From Falsiroseomonas tokyonensis (GTDB lineage: Bacteria; Pseudomonadota; Alphaproteobacteria; Acetobacterales; Acetobacteraceae): DNA of 64,000 nt. Of the stretch, positions 8,579-16,865 are shown piece by piece. Each line of letters opens with the position of its first letter. The first letter of the stretch is position 1. Location: positions 124,001-188,000 of the forward strand of contig NZ_JAFNJS010000004.1 in NCBI RefSeq assembly GCF_019024325.1, read 5' to 3'. The notes under the pieces were generated by a model. The model was not told the origin of the DNA, searched no databases, and worked only from the letters and a program-made list of their open reading frames with translations. Position numbers and translations under genes: made by a program.

Positions 8579-8620
8579 CTAGAGCACGATCCATCCTCTC
8601 GGATGGATCTCGTGCTCTAG
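8579..8620. repeat. Inverted repeat (TCTAGAGCACGA-type)
   Basis: Arms CTAGAGCACG (8579-8588) and CGTGCTCTAG (8611-8620) enclose a second 8-bp stem, ATCCATCC with GGATGGAT, around a TCTC loop. A two-base bulge separates the stems. It is an AT-richer island in GC-rich surroundings and probably a dispersed intergenic element. Confidence 0.65.
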
Positions 8621-8632
8621 AAGTTATTGTTT

Positions 8633-8685
8633 CTAAAGCACAAAATCCGACAACACTGATTCAGTGTTATCGGATAGTGCTTTAG
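8633..8685. repeat. Long inverted repeat overlapping the large-terminase stop codon
   Basis: Outer arms CTAAAGCAC (8633-8641) and GTGCTTTAG (8677-8685) enclose a 15-bp inner stem with one mismatch. The terminase stop codon TAA lies inside the outer arm. On the minus strand it could fold in the mRNA immediately after the gene and act as a transcript end, though no clean T-run follows. Confidence 0.6.
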
Positions 8686-10118
8686 ACGCCCCGCCAGGGC
8701 AGGCTGGTTGGCCGCAGCGGCGGTGCGCCGGGCAGGCGCACCGGCTCCGCCAGCAGGCAGCCGGCCACGGCATCCAGCGCATCGTCGTGCTGGCCCGGCA
8801 GGTCCGGCCGCCAATCGGCCATCTCCCGCGCGAAGCGGGTGCGGAAGACATCCTCATGCGCCAGCAGCCGGCGCGCGGCCAGCACCGGGTCCAGCGCGGC
8901 CAGGATGCGCTCCGCCTTGGCGCGGCGGCTGGTGGCTTCCAGCACGCTGCAATGGAAGCCGATGCGGTTGATCTCTCGCTTCAGCAGGCCGGGCAGGAAC
9001 TTGCCGATGCCGTTGGTCTCCACCCGAAGCACAGGCAGCAGCAGGTCGCGCGCAATCTCCGCCACCGCGCGGCATTGCTGCGTGGCGGCGTCGTCCTGCG
9101 CGTCGGGGTCGTGCAGCAGATAGGCCAGACGGTGCAGGTAGTGCCGCCCCTCGGCATCGGCATAGGTGCAGGCCAGCACGCTGGCATCGCCCACGCCGGG
9201 CCGCCCGAAGGCCGGGTCCCACCAGCCGCCGCCCGAGACCATCTGCCGGCCCATCAACCTCAGTACGCCGCGACCATTCGCCTCGCGGTAGTCGGTATCC
9301 TCCGCGTAGCGCAGGATCAGCCCGGGATCGAGCCGCGCCGCCTCCTCCGTCACCGCTTCCAGCAGCATCTGCCGCCGGAAGGCCAGCGGGCCGACGCGCC
9401 GGCGCAGACTGGCGATGCCGGCTTCGGTGAAGCGTTCGGGCCAGACGCTGCGGCCTTCCGCATCCAGCAGCGGCAGCACCAGGCGGCGATAGCCCGAGAG
9501 GAAGGCGTCCTCCCCTTCCGCATAGAGGCTGTCCGCACAATGCGGCGTGCCGACGAACAGCATGCGGCCGCCGGGTACCAGCACGAATTCCGTCTCCGTC
9601 AGCCGCTCGCGCAATTCCGCGCGCTGGCCGGGGGAGCCGCAATTGCCCGCCACCTCCACATCGTCGCAGACGATGAGGTCGGCGCGCGCGCCGGTGATAT
9701 TGCCGCCGATGCCGGCTGCGAGCATGGAGGCATCGCGCAGCACCGCATCCCGCGCCACGGTGAAGCGATCCGAGGCCCAGGATCCGTCGCCATGGTCGGG
9801 CAGCAGCGCGCCACACAGCGGATGCCGGCCGAGGATGCGGCGCACCGTCGCTACCATGCGCGTCGCCAGCGCATGATCGGCGGCCACCACCAAGATGCGC
9901 GTCTCCGGCGCACGATACAGCTGCCAGGCGCAGTAGAGCCCGACCAGCGTGGACTTGCCGCAGCCCCGGAAGGCCATCAGCAGCAGCCGCAGATCGCCCG
10001 CCTCGCCGCGCTCGCTCAGCCAGCGCAGCATGCGCCGATGCACCGCCGGCGTGCCGAGGCCCGCGATGCGGTTCCAGATCCAGGCGAATTCCAACAGGTC
10101 GGCAGGCCGTTCGCTCAT
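8682..10118 (-). CDS. Phage terminase large subunit
   Basis: A 478-residue packaging motor. Residues 50-57 form the Walker A loop FRGCGKST and 148-155 the Walker B strand LIVCDDVE. A C-terminal nuclease domain follows, with an acidic strand in GDASVLACTYAD, LRVETNGIGKF, and the final acidic pair in QHDDALDAVAG. It translocates DNA into proheads and cuts it. Size and order after the tailspike and a small upstream gene match T7 gp19. ATG 10118 overlaps the preceding stop by ATGA. All catalytic motifs look intact, so packaging activity is likely preserved. The subfamily (T7-like) is judged from context and motifs. Confidence 0.88.
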   Translation of the reverse strand: MSERPADLLEFAWIWNRIAGLGTPAVHRRMLRWLSERGEAGDLRLLLMAFRGCGKSTLVGLYCAWQLYRAPETRILVVAADHALATRMVATVRRILGRHPLCGALLPDHGDGSWASDRFTVARDAVLRDASMLAAGIGGNITGARADLIVCDDVEVAGNCGSPGQRAELRERLTETEFVLVPGGRMLFVGTPHCADSLYAEGEDAFLSGYRRLVLPLLDAEGRSVWPERFTEAGIASLRRRVGPLAFRRQMLLEAVTEEAARLDPGLILRYAEDTDYREANGRGVLRLMGRQMVSGGGWWDPAFGRPGVGDASVLACTYADAEGRHYLHRLAYLLHDPDAQDDAATQQCRAVAEIARDLLLPVLRVETNGIGKFLPGLLKREINRIGFHCSVLEATSRRAKAERILAALDPVLAARRLLAHEDVFRTRFAREMADWRPDLPGQHDDALDAVAGCLLAEPVRLPGAPPLRPTSLPWRGV

Positions 10119-10432
10119 GCCTCTGCTTCCTTGGCCATCTGCGCCCGCATCGCGGCCAGCAGCTGGTCCTCATCCGGGGCGGCCTCGCCGGGCTTCGTGG
10201 CCTCGCCCGAGGTCATCGCCGCAAGCTCCGCCATATGCGCCAGCGCGGCGCGGGCGGCGGCCTGGTGTGCGGCGAAGGCCTTGGGATCGGGCGGCGCCTC
10301 CCCCCGCGGCCAGGAGGCGACGAATTCTGCGTAGTCCACGGCCACGCGCTGCATCGCCGCCTCCAGCGTCTCCCGCGGCAAGGGCGAGGCGGGCGGCTTG
10401 GAAGACGCCTTGCCACGGCCGGTTCGTTTCAT
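10115..10432 (-). CDS. Putative terminase small subunit (position of T7 gp18)
   Basis: A 105-residue, charged, alanine-rich protein with a basic N terminus, a central helical region and an acidic tail ending MRAQMAKEAEA. I see no diagnostic domain. Its position, between the tailspike gene and the large terminase with ATGA overlaps on both sides, is where T7-type genomes place the small terminase. The basic start and helical middle would suit a DNA-binding oligomer. The role is therefore positional inference. Confidence 0.5.
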   Translation of the reverse strand: MKRTGRGKASSKPPASPLPRETLEAAMQRVAVDYAEFVASWPRGEAPPDPKAFAAHQAAARAALAHMAELAAMTSGEATKPGEAAPDEDQLLAAMRAQMAKEAEA

Positions 10433-12714
10433 GCCTTCACCACGCGCACGCGCACCGTGCCGGCATTGAGATCCACAGCCGCGCCGCTGCGATTCCAGGC
10501 GGTGACGGTCACCACGTCCTGCGCGCCGATCTGCGCCAGGAAGACGACGCCGGAGGTGGAGAGCGAATAGGCCGCCTGCACGAAATCCCCGGGCCTGGCG
10601 CCGGGCACCGGCACATTGGTCTGCGCGCTGGCTCCGGCGGCGATCGAGGGCGGGTCCCAGGCCTGCTCCGCCACCAGATCCCGCACGCCCAGCCGCAGAT
10701 CCGGCAGGCCGTACATCACCGCCGGCGCATGTCGCGGGTCGCAGTTCAGCCGCAGCGCGCGCAGCTCGTAATCCGCACCGATGCGCGCCACGCCGATCAC
10801 TGCCGTGGCCACCGCCGGCGAAAGCCGCACCGCCTGCAGCCGCGACAGCCCCGCATCAGTCATATCCGCCGCCCCCTGCCACCAGCGCGCCGTCGGGTTC
10901 CAGACCATGGACTGGCCGGAGGCAAGCACCAGCGGGCCGAGGCTGTCGGTCAGCAGGTTGTTGACGCCGTCGAAGCACATGACGATCATGCGCGGCGCAT
11001 CGGCATCCACGCTCAGCGCGAAGTCGCGGCAGAGCCGCGCATCGACGATGAAGCCCAGCGCCCGCCCGCCCGTCATCATCACGCCGCGATTGGTCAGCGT
11101 GAAGGAATCCAGCGCCGGAAAGACGAAGTCGTGCAGCGTGGCCGGGCTGCCGGAGACGTTGGAGGAGAGGCAGGCCAGCTTCTCGAACCCCGTCTCCGTC
11201 GCATTCCAGCGGATGGCGGCGGCGCGCAGGCTTGGCACGCTCGCCACCTCCCGCGTCGCCTCCCGGTGCGGGGCCGCCTGGTGCAGCGCCTGCACCACGC
11301 CGCCGAGGCGCGTGGCGGCCAGGGTGTGCTCGATCTCCACCGCATAGCCCTGGCTGGCCCAGGCCACCTCATAGACATGGTCCTGCGCCGCGCCGGTATG
11401 GCGCGCGACGAAGCCGCTGCAGCCTTCCATGCGCAGGCCGCGCGCGATGATGGCGCGGCTGTTCACCTCGCAGAGGAAGGGAATGCCGGAGATCGGCCGG
11501 CCTTCCGCATTCAGCTCGAAGTTCTGCCCGTCGAAGACATGCCGGTTGTGCGCGACATAGGCGCCCGGCGCGGCGGACAGCCGGATGCCGAAGCGGTCCT
11601 TGTCCACATGCACGGAGGAGCCCACGGCGAAGTGGCCGCCATGGTAGCGGATGGAGGTGTTCCAGGCGCCCGCCGTCGCGGTGTGCACATCCGGCCCGAT
11701 GCGGTTGTTGACGATGCGGCCGAGCACCAGCGTGCAGTCCTCGAAGCCACGGCCATCGCCCAGCGTGCGGACGCCGATGGAGAAGCCTTCCACACGCCGC
11801 ACCTCGATGATCGAGGCATCGTGGTTGCGCAGCAGGATCCCGATATCGTTGTCGTTCTCCCAATCGGCCTGGGTCCCGCGCAGCACCGTCAGCCCGCTGT
11901 GCCGCTTGCTGGCATTGCGCGCCGTGCCGCCATCGCCGATGGTCAGCGCCGGCTGCCCGCCGGGCCCTGCATAGACGATGCTGCCACGCATGGTCAGGCC
12001 CGCGGCGGCGCCAGGCAGGGTCAGCGGCTGCGTGGTGCGGTAGCTGCCCTCACCGATCAGCAGCGTCTTGCCGGAGGCGCCGGCGGCGTTCATCGCCGCC
12101 TGCAGCGCCGGGCCGTCATCCGTCACGCCATTGCCGCTGGCGCCGAAGTCGCGCGCGCTCAGCTGCTCGGCCAGCTTGTCCTCCACGGTGTGGGGCACGG
12201 CGCCGGGGAAGGGCGCGCTGATCAGGCCGGAATCGCGCGGCAGCACCACCAGCTCGCCGGTGCCGTCGAAGCCAAGCATGCGATTGGCCCGCGCGCCGCG
12301 CAGCGGCAGGATGAAATTGCCGCCGACCTCCGCCGGGTCCTGGCGCAGGGCTGCGGAAAGCTCCTCCTGCTGCTCCTGCAGCGCGGCCACCAGGCGATCC
12401 AGCTCGTCGTTCAGCGTGCGGGCACGCAGCACGCCATTGTCCTGGAAGTCCGTGCTGCGTTCCACGCGGATGCGCCGGCGCAGCGTCACGGTGCTGCCGG
12501 AAGCCGGCGGCGTGGCGAGGGTGACGGTGCCGCCCTCGCTATTGCCGGCGCCGGAGACGGTGAAGCCGCCGGCCAGCACCACGCCATCCAGGCGCAGCTC
12601 CAGTTCGGCGGCCTGGAAGATCGGGAAGGGATAGGTGAAGGCAACGCGGCTGCCGTCGCCCAGATACTGGACGCGCGGCGCGACGTCGCCGATGCGGATA
12701 TGCTCGGCCATCAT
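10429..12714 (-). CDS. Tailspike / tail fibre protein with T7-fibre-type N terminus and beta-helix body
   Basis: A 761-residue protein. Residues about 1-125 match the N-terminal attachment domain of T7-type tail fibres, with RVQYLGDGSRVAFTYPFP, then FTVSGAGNSEGG and a DFQDNG repeat, ending in a coiled coil rich in Gln and Glu. From about residue 190 a right-handed beta-helix begins with the pectate-lyase-like DFGASGNGVTDDGPALQAA motif, typical of depolymerase tailspikes. The C-terminal third probably forms trimerisation and receptor-binding parts. It would attach particles to surface polysaccharide. An in-frame ATG one codon later (12711) is equally possible. Confidence 0.85.
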   Translation of the reverse strand: MMAEHIRIGDVAPRVQYLGDGSRVAFTYPFPIFQAAELELRLDGVVLAGGFTVSGAGNSEGGTVTLATPPASGSTVTLRRRIRVERSTDFQDNGVLRARTLNDELDRLVAALQEQQEELSAALRQDPAEVGGNFILPLRGARANRMLGFDGTGELVVLPRDSGLISAPFPGAVPHTVEDKLAEQLSARDFGASGNGVTDDGPALQAAMNAAGASGKTLLIGEGSYRTTQPLTLPGAAAGLTMRGSIVYAGPGGQPALTIGDGGTARNASKRHSGLTVLRGTQADWENDNDIGILLRNHDASIIEVRRVEGFSIGVRTLGDGRGFEDCTLVLGRIVNNRIGPDVHTATAGAWNTSIRYHGGHFAVGSSVHVDKDRFGIRLSAAPGAYVAHNRHVFDGQNFELNAEGRPISGIPFLCEVNSRAIIARGLRMEGCSGFVARHTGAAQDHVYEVAWASQGYAVEIEHTLAATRLGGVVQALHQAAPHREATREVASVPSLRAAAIRWNATETGFEKLACLSSNVSGSPATLHDFVFPALDSFTLTNRGVMMTGGRALGFIVDARLCRDFALSVDADAPRMIVMCFDGVNNLLTDSLGPLVLASGQSMVWNPTARWWQGAADMTDAGLSRLQAVRLSPAVATAVIGVARIGADYELRALRLNCDPRHAPAVMYGLPDLRLGVRDLVAEQAWDPPSIAAGASAQTNVPVPGARPGDFVQAAYSLSTSGVVFLAQIGAQDVVTVTAWNRSGAAVDLNAGTVRVRVVKA

Positions 12715-12741
12715 GGGCTCCGATGCTGTGGAATTCGGGCT

Positions 12742-13182
12742 TCAATCCAGCAGGTTGCGCAGCGAGCTGCCGAAGGTGCTGCCGGCGCGCAGGAAGCTGG
12801 TCAGCGATCCGTCGCTGTTCAGCAGGCTGCGGCGGCCGGCGGACAGGCGCGCCGCGAAAAGCTGGTCGCTATCGGCCTGCGCCGCGGCGGCATCGCGCTC
12901 GATCCCCGCGGTCAGGTTGGCGGCGGAGCCTTCGTCGGGCGAGAGGCCACCGGCCGCCAGCCGCGCGCGGGTGGAAGCCAGCGTGCCGGCCAGCCGCGCC
13001 TCCCGCGCGCGGGCCTCGGCGGCCTGCTGCAGCGCCGTCTGCTCCGCCCGCGCCCTTTCCTGTTCCTGCGCGGCGCGGGCCTGCGCCTTGGCATTGGCGG
13101 CCTGCGCCTGGCCCTGCCGCACATTGCCGTAGATGGAGGCGCCCGCGCCGATGGCGGCCGCGATGGGGGCGAGTTGCGCCAT
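12742..13182 (-). CDS. Small virion protein, internal-core-like (position of T7 gp14)
   Basis: A 146-residue, alanine- and glutamine-rich protein. It has a hydrophobic N-terminal stretch (APIAAAIGAGASIYGNV, residues 5-21) followed by a long helix and a C-terminal SFLRAGSTFGSSLRNLL end. Similar composition is seen in phage internal virion proteins that form the ejection channel; in T7 gene order gp14 lies here. Its start overlaps the tail tubular B stop by one base (TGATG). No larger gp15- or gp16-like core proteins are present. Function is inferred from position and composition. Confidence 0.55.
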   Translation of the reverse strand: MAQLAPIAAAIGAGASIYGNVRQGQAQAANAKAQARAAQEQERARAEQTALQQAAEARAREARLAGTLASTRARLAAGGLSPDEGSAANLTAGIERDAAAAQADSDQLFAARLSAGRRSLLNSDGSLTSFLRAGSTFGSSLRNLLD

Positions 13183-15062
13183 CAGTTCGTGATCCTCATG
13201 TCGGTGGTGACGGAAAGCAGCGTCAGCGGCAGCGGCGTCTCGCCCTCGATCCGCCAGAGCGGCGCCATGGCGTCCCGCCGCCAGCCGAGGGCACGCAGCG
13301 CGACATCGCCGGTGAAGGGCACGGGCGCCGCATCCAGCAGCGGCGTGTCCAGCCGCCGGAAGGGCACCGGCTGCACGCCGCGGCCGAGATCCACCTCCAG
13401 CGCCGGCGTGTCCAGCAGGCGGAAGGTGGCGGAGACCAGGCGCAGCGGCGCGGAAGCCGAGCCCGTGGCATTGCCGAGCGAAGCGGGCAGCGGCTCGATC
13501 AGATGCCGGAAGGGCAGCCCGGCCTGCACGCTGCTGGCGGGCGGATCCAGCGTGATCGCACCATCCAGCACGGTGGCGGGCGCGCGCGGCGCGCCATCGG
13601 CCAGCACGCCCACCTGCCGCGCTTCCAGATGCGCCAGCCCCAGCCAGCGATCCTGTGGCGTCGCGCTGCTGCCGGAGAGCGCGGCGTCCAGGCCCGTCGT
13701 GGCATCGAAGCGCTCGAGGCGAAAACTGCCGAAACGCTCGACCAGCGCGAAGACGCGGCCTTCGGTCTCGGCAACCGCGCGGAAGGCGCCCTCCGTCTCC
13801 AGCCGCGTCCAGGCGGTGACCTGCTCGGCGCGATACAGCGTCAGCGTGGCGATCGAGCCATCGGCCATCACCACATGCAGCAGCCGCGCCGTCTGGTCAT
13901 AGGCCATGGAGACCGGGTCGCGCACCAGGTGCCGCGCCACCAGCGCGAGGTCATTCGCCTGGTAGGTATCGGCGACATCGGTATAGGCAAATTCATGCAC
14001 GCCGCGGCCGGACCGCGCGACGAACAGCGTCGCGCCATCCACATCCACCGGCGGCACCTGCCGGTCTACCGCCGTGCCGACGCGCGTCTGCCGGTTCAGC
14101 TGGATGGAGGACGGCGTCAGCGGATCGCCGGTCACCATCCATTCGGCGCCGGAGGTGAAGACCTGCAGGTGGCGGCCGGAGAAGACGGCGCGGATCGCAT
14201 TCACCTGGTCGGAGACCAGCGCGAATTCGATCGCCTCGTCATCCAGGCCCGTACCGCCATCGAAATCGCCAAGGTCGCCGGTGCGCGACAGCCACAGCCG
14301 GTTCGGTGCATCGCGCGACCCGCCGAGCACCAGGCGATCCTGGTGGAAGCAGGCGCAGACCGGCCAGCCGCGCACGCCGCTGAAGGCCGTCTCCTGCCAG
14401 TCCTGCGTCGCCAGCGTATCCTCCAGCGGATCCTCCACCAGCGCGGTGGCGTTCTGCGGCCCCTCGACGGAAAGGATCACCACGCGCTTGCCCTTCAGGC
14501 GGAAGCGGCTGGTGACATGGCCGGGGCTGAAGACCGGCGCGGAGCAGGTCAGCGCCACCGTGCCCGTCGTGGCCGACGCCGCCATCGCCACGTCGCGCGT
14601 GAAATTGTGGAAGGCGACGCGGGAAAAGGCGAAGGGCGCGATGGTCCAGGCGGTGTGGCTGCTGCGCGTCAGGCGCTGCGGCGGCATCTCCGGATGGAAC
14701 AGCAGCAGCGTATCCGCGCTTTGCGTGAAGGCCAGCTGCGGCAGCATGGTGGTGGACCAGGGCGCCGGCAGGCTGGCGACCTCCGCATCGCCCAGGAAGA
14801 CCTGCAGCCGGCCCTCGCTGAGCGCCAGCAGGTAGGTCTGCTCCGTGTTGAACTCGAAGGGCACCAGCCGGGCCGGGCCGGGCAGCGTCGCCACATGCAC
14901 CAGGCCGGGCCGGCGCGCGACGCCGCCCGTCGGCTGGATGACGACATTGCGCAGCCGCCGCGCGCCATTCTCGAAGGCGCGCAGATCGGCGCGGCCATAG
15001 AGCTCGGGCGCAAGCTCGCCGGCGGTGAAGGAGGATTTGACGCGGCGCGTGGCGATGCTCAT
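13182..15062 (-). CDS. Tail tubular protein B-like (T7 gp12 position)
   Basis: A 626-residue structural protein. Its N terminus reads KSSFTAGELAPELYGRADL, a signature of a large family of podovirus tail or stabilisation proteins. It continues with RLRNVVIQPTGGVARRPGL and many beta-strand-rich repeats. It would form the tail nozzle that carries the tailspikes. It follows the tail tubular A-like gene with a four-base gap and overlaps the next gene by one base. Length is somewhat below T7 gp12 (794 residues). The family assignment is strong; the gp12 equivalence rests on gene order. Confidence 0.78.
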   Translation of the reverse strand: MSIATRRVKSSFTAGELAPELYGRADLRAFENGARRLRNVVIQPTGGVARRPGLVHVATLPGPARLVPFEFNTEQTYLLALSEGRLQVFLGDAEVASLPAPWSTTMLPQLAFTQSADTLLLFHPEMPPQRLTRSSHTAWTIAPFAFSRVAFHNFTRDVAMAASATTGTVALTCSAPVFSPGHVTSRFRLKGKRVVILSVEGPQNATALVEDPLEDTLATQDWQETAFSGVRGWPVCACFHQDRLVLGGSRDAPNRLWLSRTGDLGDFDGGTGLDDEAIEFALVSDQVNAIRAVFSGRHLQVFTSGAEWMVTGDPLTPSSIQLNRQTRVGTAVDRQVPPVDVDGATLFVARSGRGVHEFAYTDVADTYQANDLALVARHLVRDPVSMAYDQTARLLHVVMADGSIATLTLYRAEQVTAWTRLETEGAFRAVAETEGRVFALVERFGSFRLERFDATTGLDAALSGSSATPQDRWLGLAHLEARQVGVLADGAPRAPATVLDGAITLDPPASSVQAGLPFRHLIEPLPASLGNATGSASAPLRLVSATFRLLDTPALEVDLGRGVQPVPFRRLDTPLLDAAPVPFTGDVALRALGWRRDAMAPLWRIEGETPLPLTLLSVTTDMRITN

Positions 15063-15066
15063 CCGC

Positions 15067-15636
15067 TCATCCCCTCACATCGACCAGCGGGAAATGCTCG
15101 ATGGCGCGCGGCGTATCCTGCTGGCTGTCGATCAGCCGCGCGCTGCGCAGCTCACCCTCCGCCAGGCGGAACAGCATCTCGGCGCGCGATGCGCTGTCGG
15201 TCAGCGGCAGGCAGAATTCGGCGGCGAGGCGTGCCACCAGCGCCTGAGCGAAGAAGGGCGGGAAGGCGCTTTCGTCGGGGCGGAAGATGTAGGTCAGCGT
15301 GACGCTGGTGGCATCCGCCTGCAGCTTGTCCTCATGCAGCCGATAGGGCATGCCGCCGCCCCGCCCGCCGCTGCCGGCGGAGAGTGCGCGCAGGAAGCCG
15401 GGCGGCAGCTGGAAGGCATGCGCCATGTCGGCCGGCGGCGCCGCGGAAAGCCGCGGCAGGCTGGCCTGGCCGGTGGCGAAGGACCAGGGATGCGCGGACA
15501 GCAGCGCATCACGCGTCGGCGCGTAGAGATTGGCCGCGACCTCCGCTTCCGCGGTGCCCTCATCGAGCGAGGCGACGGGCTGCGCGCCGAGGCGCAGCAG
15601 GGCGCGCGAGCAGAGCGCGACAGCGGTCAGGGCCAT
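15067..15636 (-). CDS. Tail tubular protein A-like (head-tail adaptor, T7 gp11 position)
   Basis: A 189-residue protein starting ALTAVALCSRALLRLGA and containing the ANLYAPTRDALLSAHPWSFAT block that marks tail tubular protein A / adaptor proteins in podoviruses. It would connect portal and tail nozzle. Length equals T7 gp11 (about 196). I place the start at ATG 15636, where family homology begins. It lies downstream of the capsid gene across a 128-base gap holding a GC-rich dispersed repeat. Confidence 0.82.
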   Translation of the reverse strand: MALTAVALCSRALLRLGAQPVASLDEGTAEAEVAANLYAPTRDALLSAHPWSFATGQASLPRLSAAPPADMAHAFQLPPGFLRALSAGSGGRGGGMPYRLHEDKLQADATSVTLTYIFRPDESAFPPFFAQALVARLAAEFCLPLTDSASRAEMLFRLAEGELRSARLIDSQQDTPRAIEHFPLVDVRG

Positions 15637-15680
15637 GTGGGATTCTTCCGAATGTAGGGTGGCTGGTCTGGTGGTGAGGT

Positions 15681-15721
15681 CCCCCCTCACCCCACCCTCT
15701 CCCCCCGTTGGGGGGAGAGGG
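15681..15721. repeat. GC-rich dispersed repeat, copy 1
   Basis: The block runs CCCCCCTCAC, CCCACCCTCT, then a hairpin of C6 and G6 around GTT followed by AGAGGG. Related blocks lie at 26792-26852 and 26924-26978. It sits between the capsid and tail tubular A genes, where its hairpin could reduce read-through. Confidence 0.7.
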
Positions 15722-15764
15722 CTTTGCGGCTGCGCGGGCTATGCCGCCGCGCGCATCCGCACGA

Positions 15765-16604
15765 CTATTCCGCGGCGCGCATGCGCACGACACCGAAGTT
15801 GTCGACCAGCGCGGCGCCCTGGCTCATCATGTTCGCGACGAAATGCGCGGCGCGGTCGCCGTGCCAGGTGATGTCGGTCTCGACCTCGGCGGCCGCGGCA
15901 TGGCCGATGGCGGTGCGGTGGTAGAAGTAGCAGTAGCGAAGCCCGCCCGAGAGCGTCAGGCCCGAATGCGGCATCCACATCGCGCCCAGCCAGCGCTTCG
16001 CCTGGCTGCCCTTCCAAGGCAGCGCATCCTCGCCGACATATTCGGAGGAGGCGAATTCCTCGATCTCCAGCAGCTGCGACCACTGCTTCCAGCCGACCAC
16101 GGCATAGCGCCCGCCATCGTCGGGCACTTCCGCCGCGCCCATCATCTCGAAGGCCAGCAGCACCTTCGCCTTGGTCAGGCCATCGGCATCCGTGGTGCCG
16201 GCGGCGGTGCCCACGGCCTCGTTGGTCGCGGTGTCGAGGGCCGCGATGATCAGCTCGTCGGTCTTGCGGCCCAGCGCATAGGCGCCGGCATTGGCCACCA
16301 CGCTGCGCTCATCCACATTGGTCTTCAGCTCGTCCAGCCGGTCGATCCAGTCGCCGGCATAATAGTCCTGCAGCACGCATTCGACCTGCGCATGCTCCAG
16401 GTTCATCACGGGCACGGAGCCATGGCGCGTCTTCGCCGCGGCGATGCCCTTGCCGACCTTGGGGAAGAAGGTGCTGCTGCCGGTCACGCCGGTCTTGGAG
16501 CGCACGGTGGGGCGCAGCTTGCTGCCCTGGCGCTGATAGGCCTCATGCACCTCGGCCTGGAACTGGCGGGTGAAGACGGCGTCGATCTGGGTGGAAGCGG
16601 ACAT
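15765..16604 (-). CDS. Major capsid protein
   Basis: A 279-residue protein of the phage capsid group found in alphaproteobacterial podoviruses (Phage_capsid_2-like). Features are IDAVFTRQFQAEVHEAYQ at the start, KTGVTGSSTFFPKVGKG, a YAGDWIDRLDELKTN block, GRKTDELIIAALD, and a C terminus that reads HFVANMMSQGAALVD. It forms the icosahedral head. Its gene follows the scaffold gene, as expected. ATG 16604 is preceded by AAGGAAAT. The 26 bases covering its last codons and stop are imperfectly duplicated right downstream. Confidence 0.85.
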   Translation of the reverse strand: MSASTQIDAVFTRQFQAEVHEAYQRQGSKLRPTVRSKTGVTGSSTFFPKVGKGIAAAKTRHGSVPVMNLEHAQVECVLQDYYAGDWIDRLDELKTNVDERSVVANAGAYALGRKTDELIIAALDTATNEAVGTAAGTTDADGLTKAKVLLAFEMMGAAEVPDDGGRYAVVGWKQWSQLLEIEEFASSEYVGEDALPWKGSQAKRWLGAMWMPHSGLTLSGGLRYCYFYHRTAIGHAAAAEVETDITWHGDRAAHFVANMMSQGAALVDNFGVVRMRAAE

Positions 16605-16726
16605 GCGATTTCCTTGTCACGGAAAGGGGTTTGGCGAACGGCCCGGCACGCCGGTTGCCCCCTTCGGGCCGGCGTCAGGGCAGCAGCCCGCAGCCCGCGG
16701 CGGCGGGTTCCCTGCGGGGATTGGGG

Positions 16727-16767
16727 GGCGGGGCGGATGGGGGCGAGCCCGCACCATCCGCCCCGCC
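16727..16767. other. Strong intercistronic hairpin between scaffold and capsid genes
   Basis: A perfect 14-bp inverted repeat (16727-16740 with 16754-16767) around a 13-base loop lies in the otherwise gene-free 261-base gap (16605-16865). With no T-run it is more likely an mRNA-processing or stability structure, or part of a repeat, than a terminator. Its position could help set capsid output apart from scaffold. Confidence 0.55.
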
Positions 16768-16820
16768 GGACCGGCCCGGGGCTTGCGCCGCACCGGGCCG
16801 GAACTCGGGATGGTGCTGGC

Positions 16821-16864
16821 GCATTTTCCGAGTCGTTCGGCGTGAACGCCGAACTTGAAAATGC
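16821..16864. repeat. REP-like hairpin element, copy 2 (inverted)
   Basis: A 44-base element that, read on the minus strand, begins GCATTTTCAAGT and ends GGAAAATGC like the copy at 8520-8563. Its stem TCGGCG/CGCCGA replaces CAGGCG/CGCCTG of copy 1 by paired changes. It begins two bases beyond the scaffold gene's stop codon. Confidence 0.7.
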
Positions 16865-16865
16865 G

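Noticed and set aside
10115..10432. Firm assignment as terminase small subunit
   Set aside because: Only position supports it; no HTH or known small-terminase motif is visible, so it is listed as putative.
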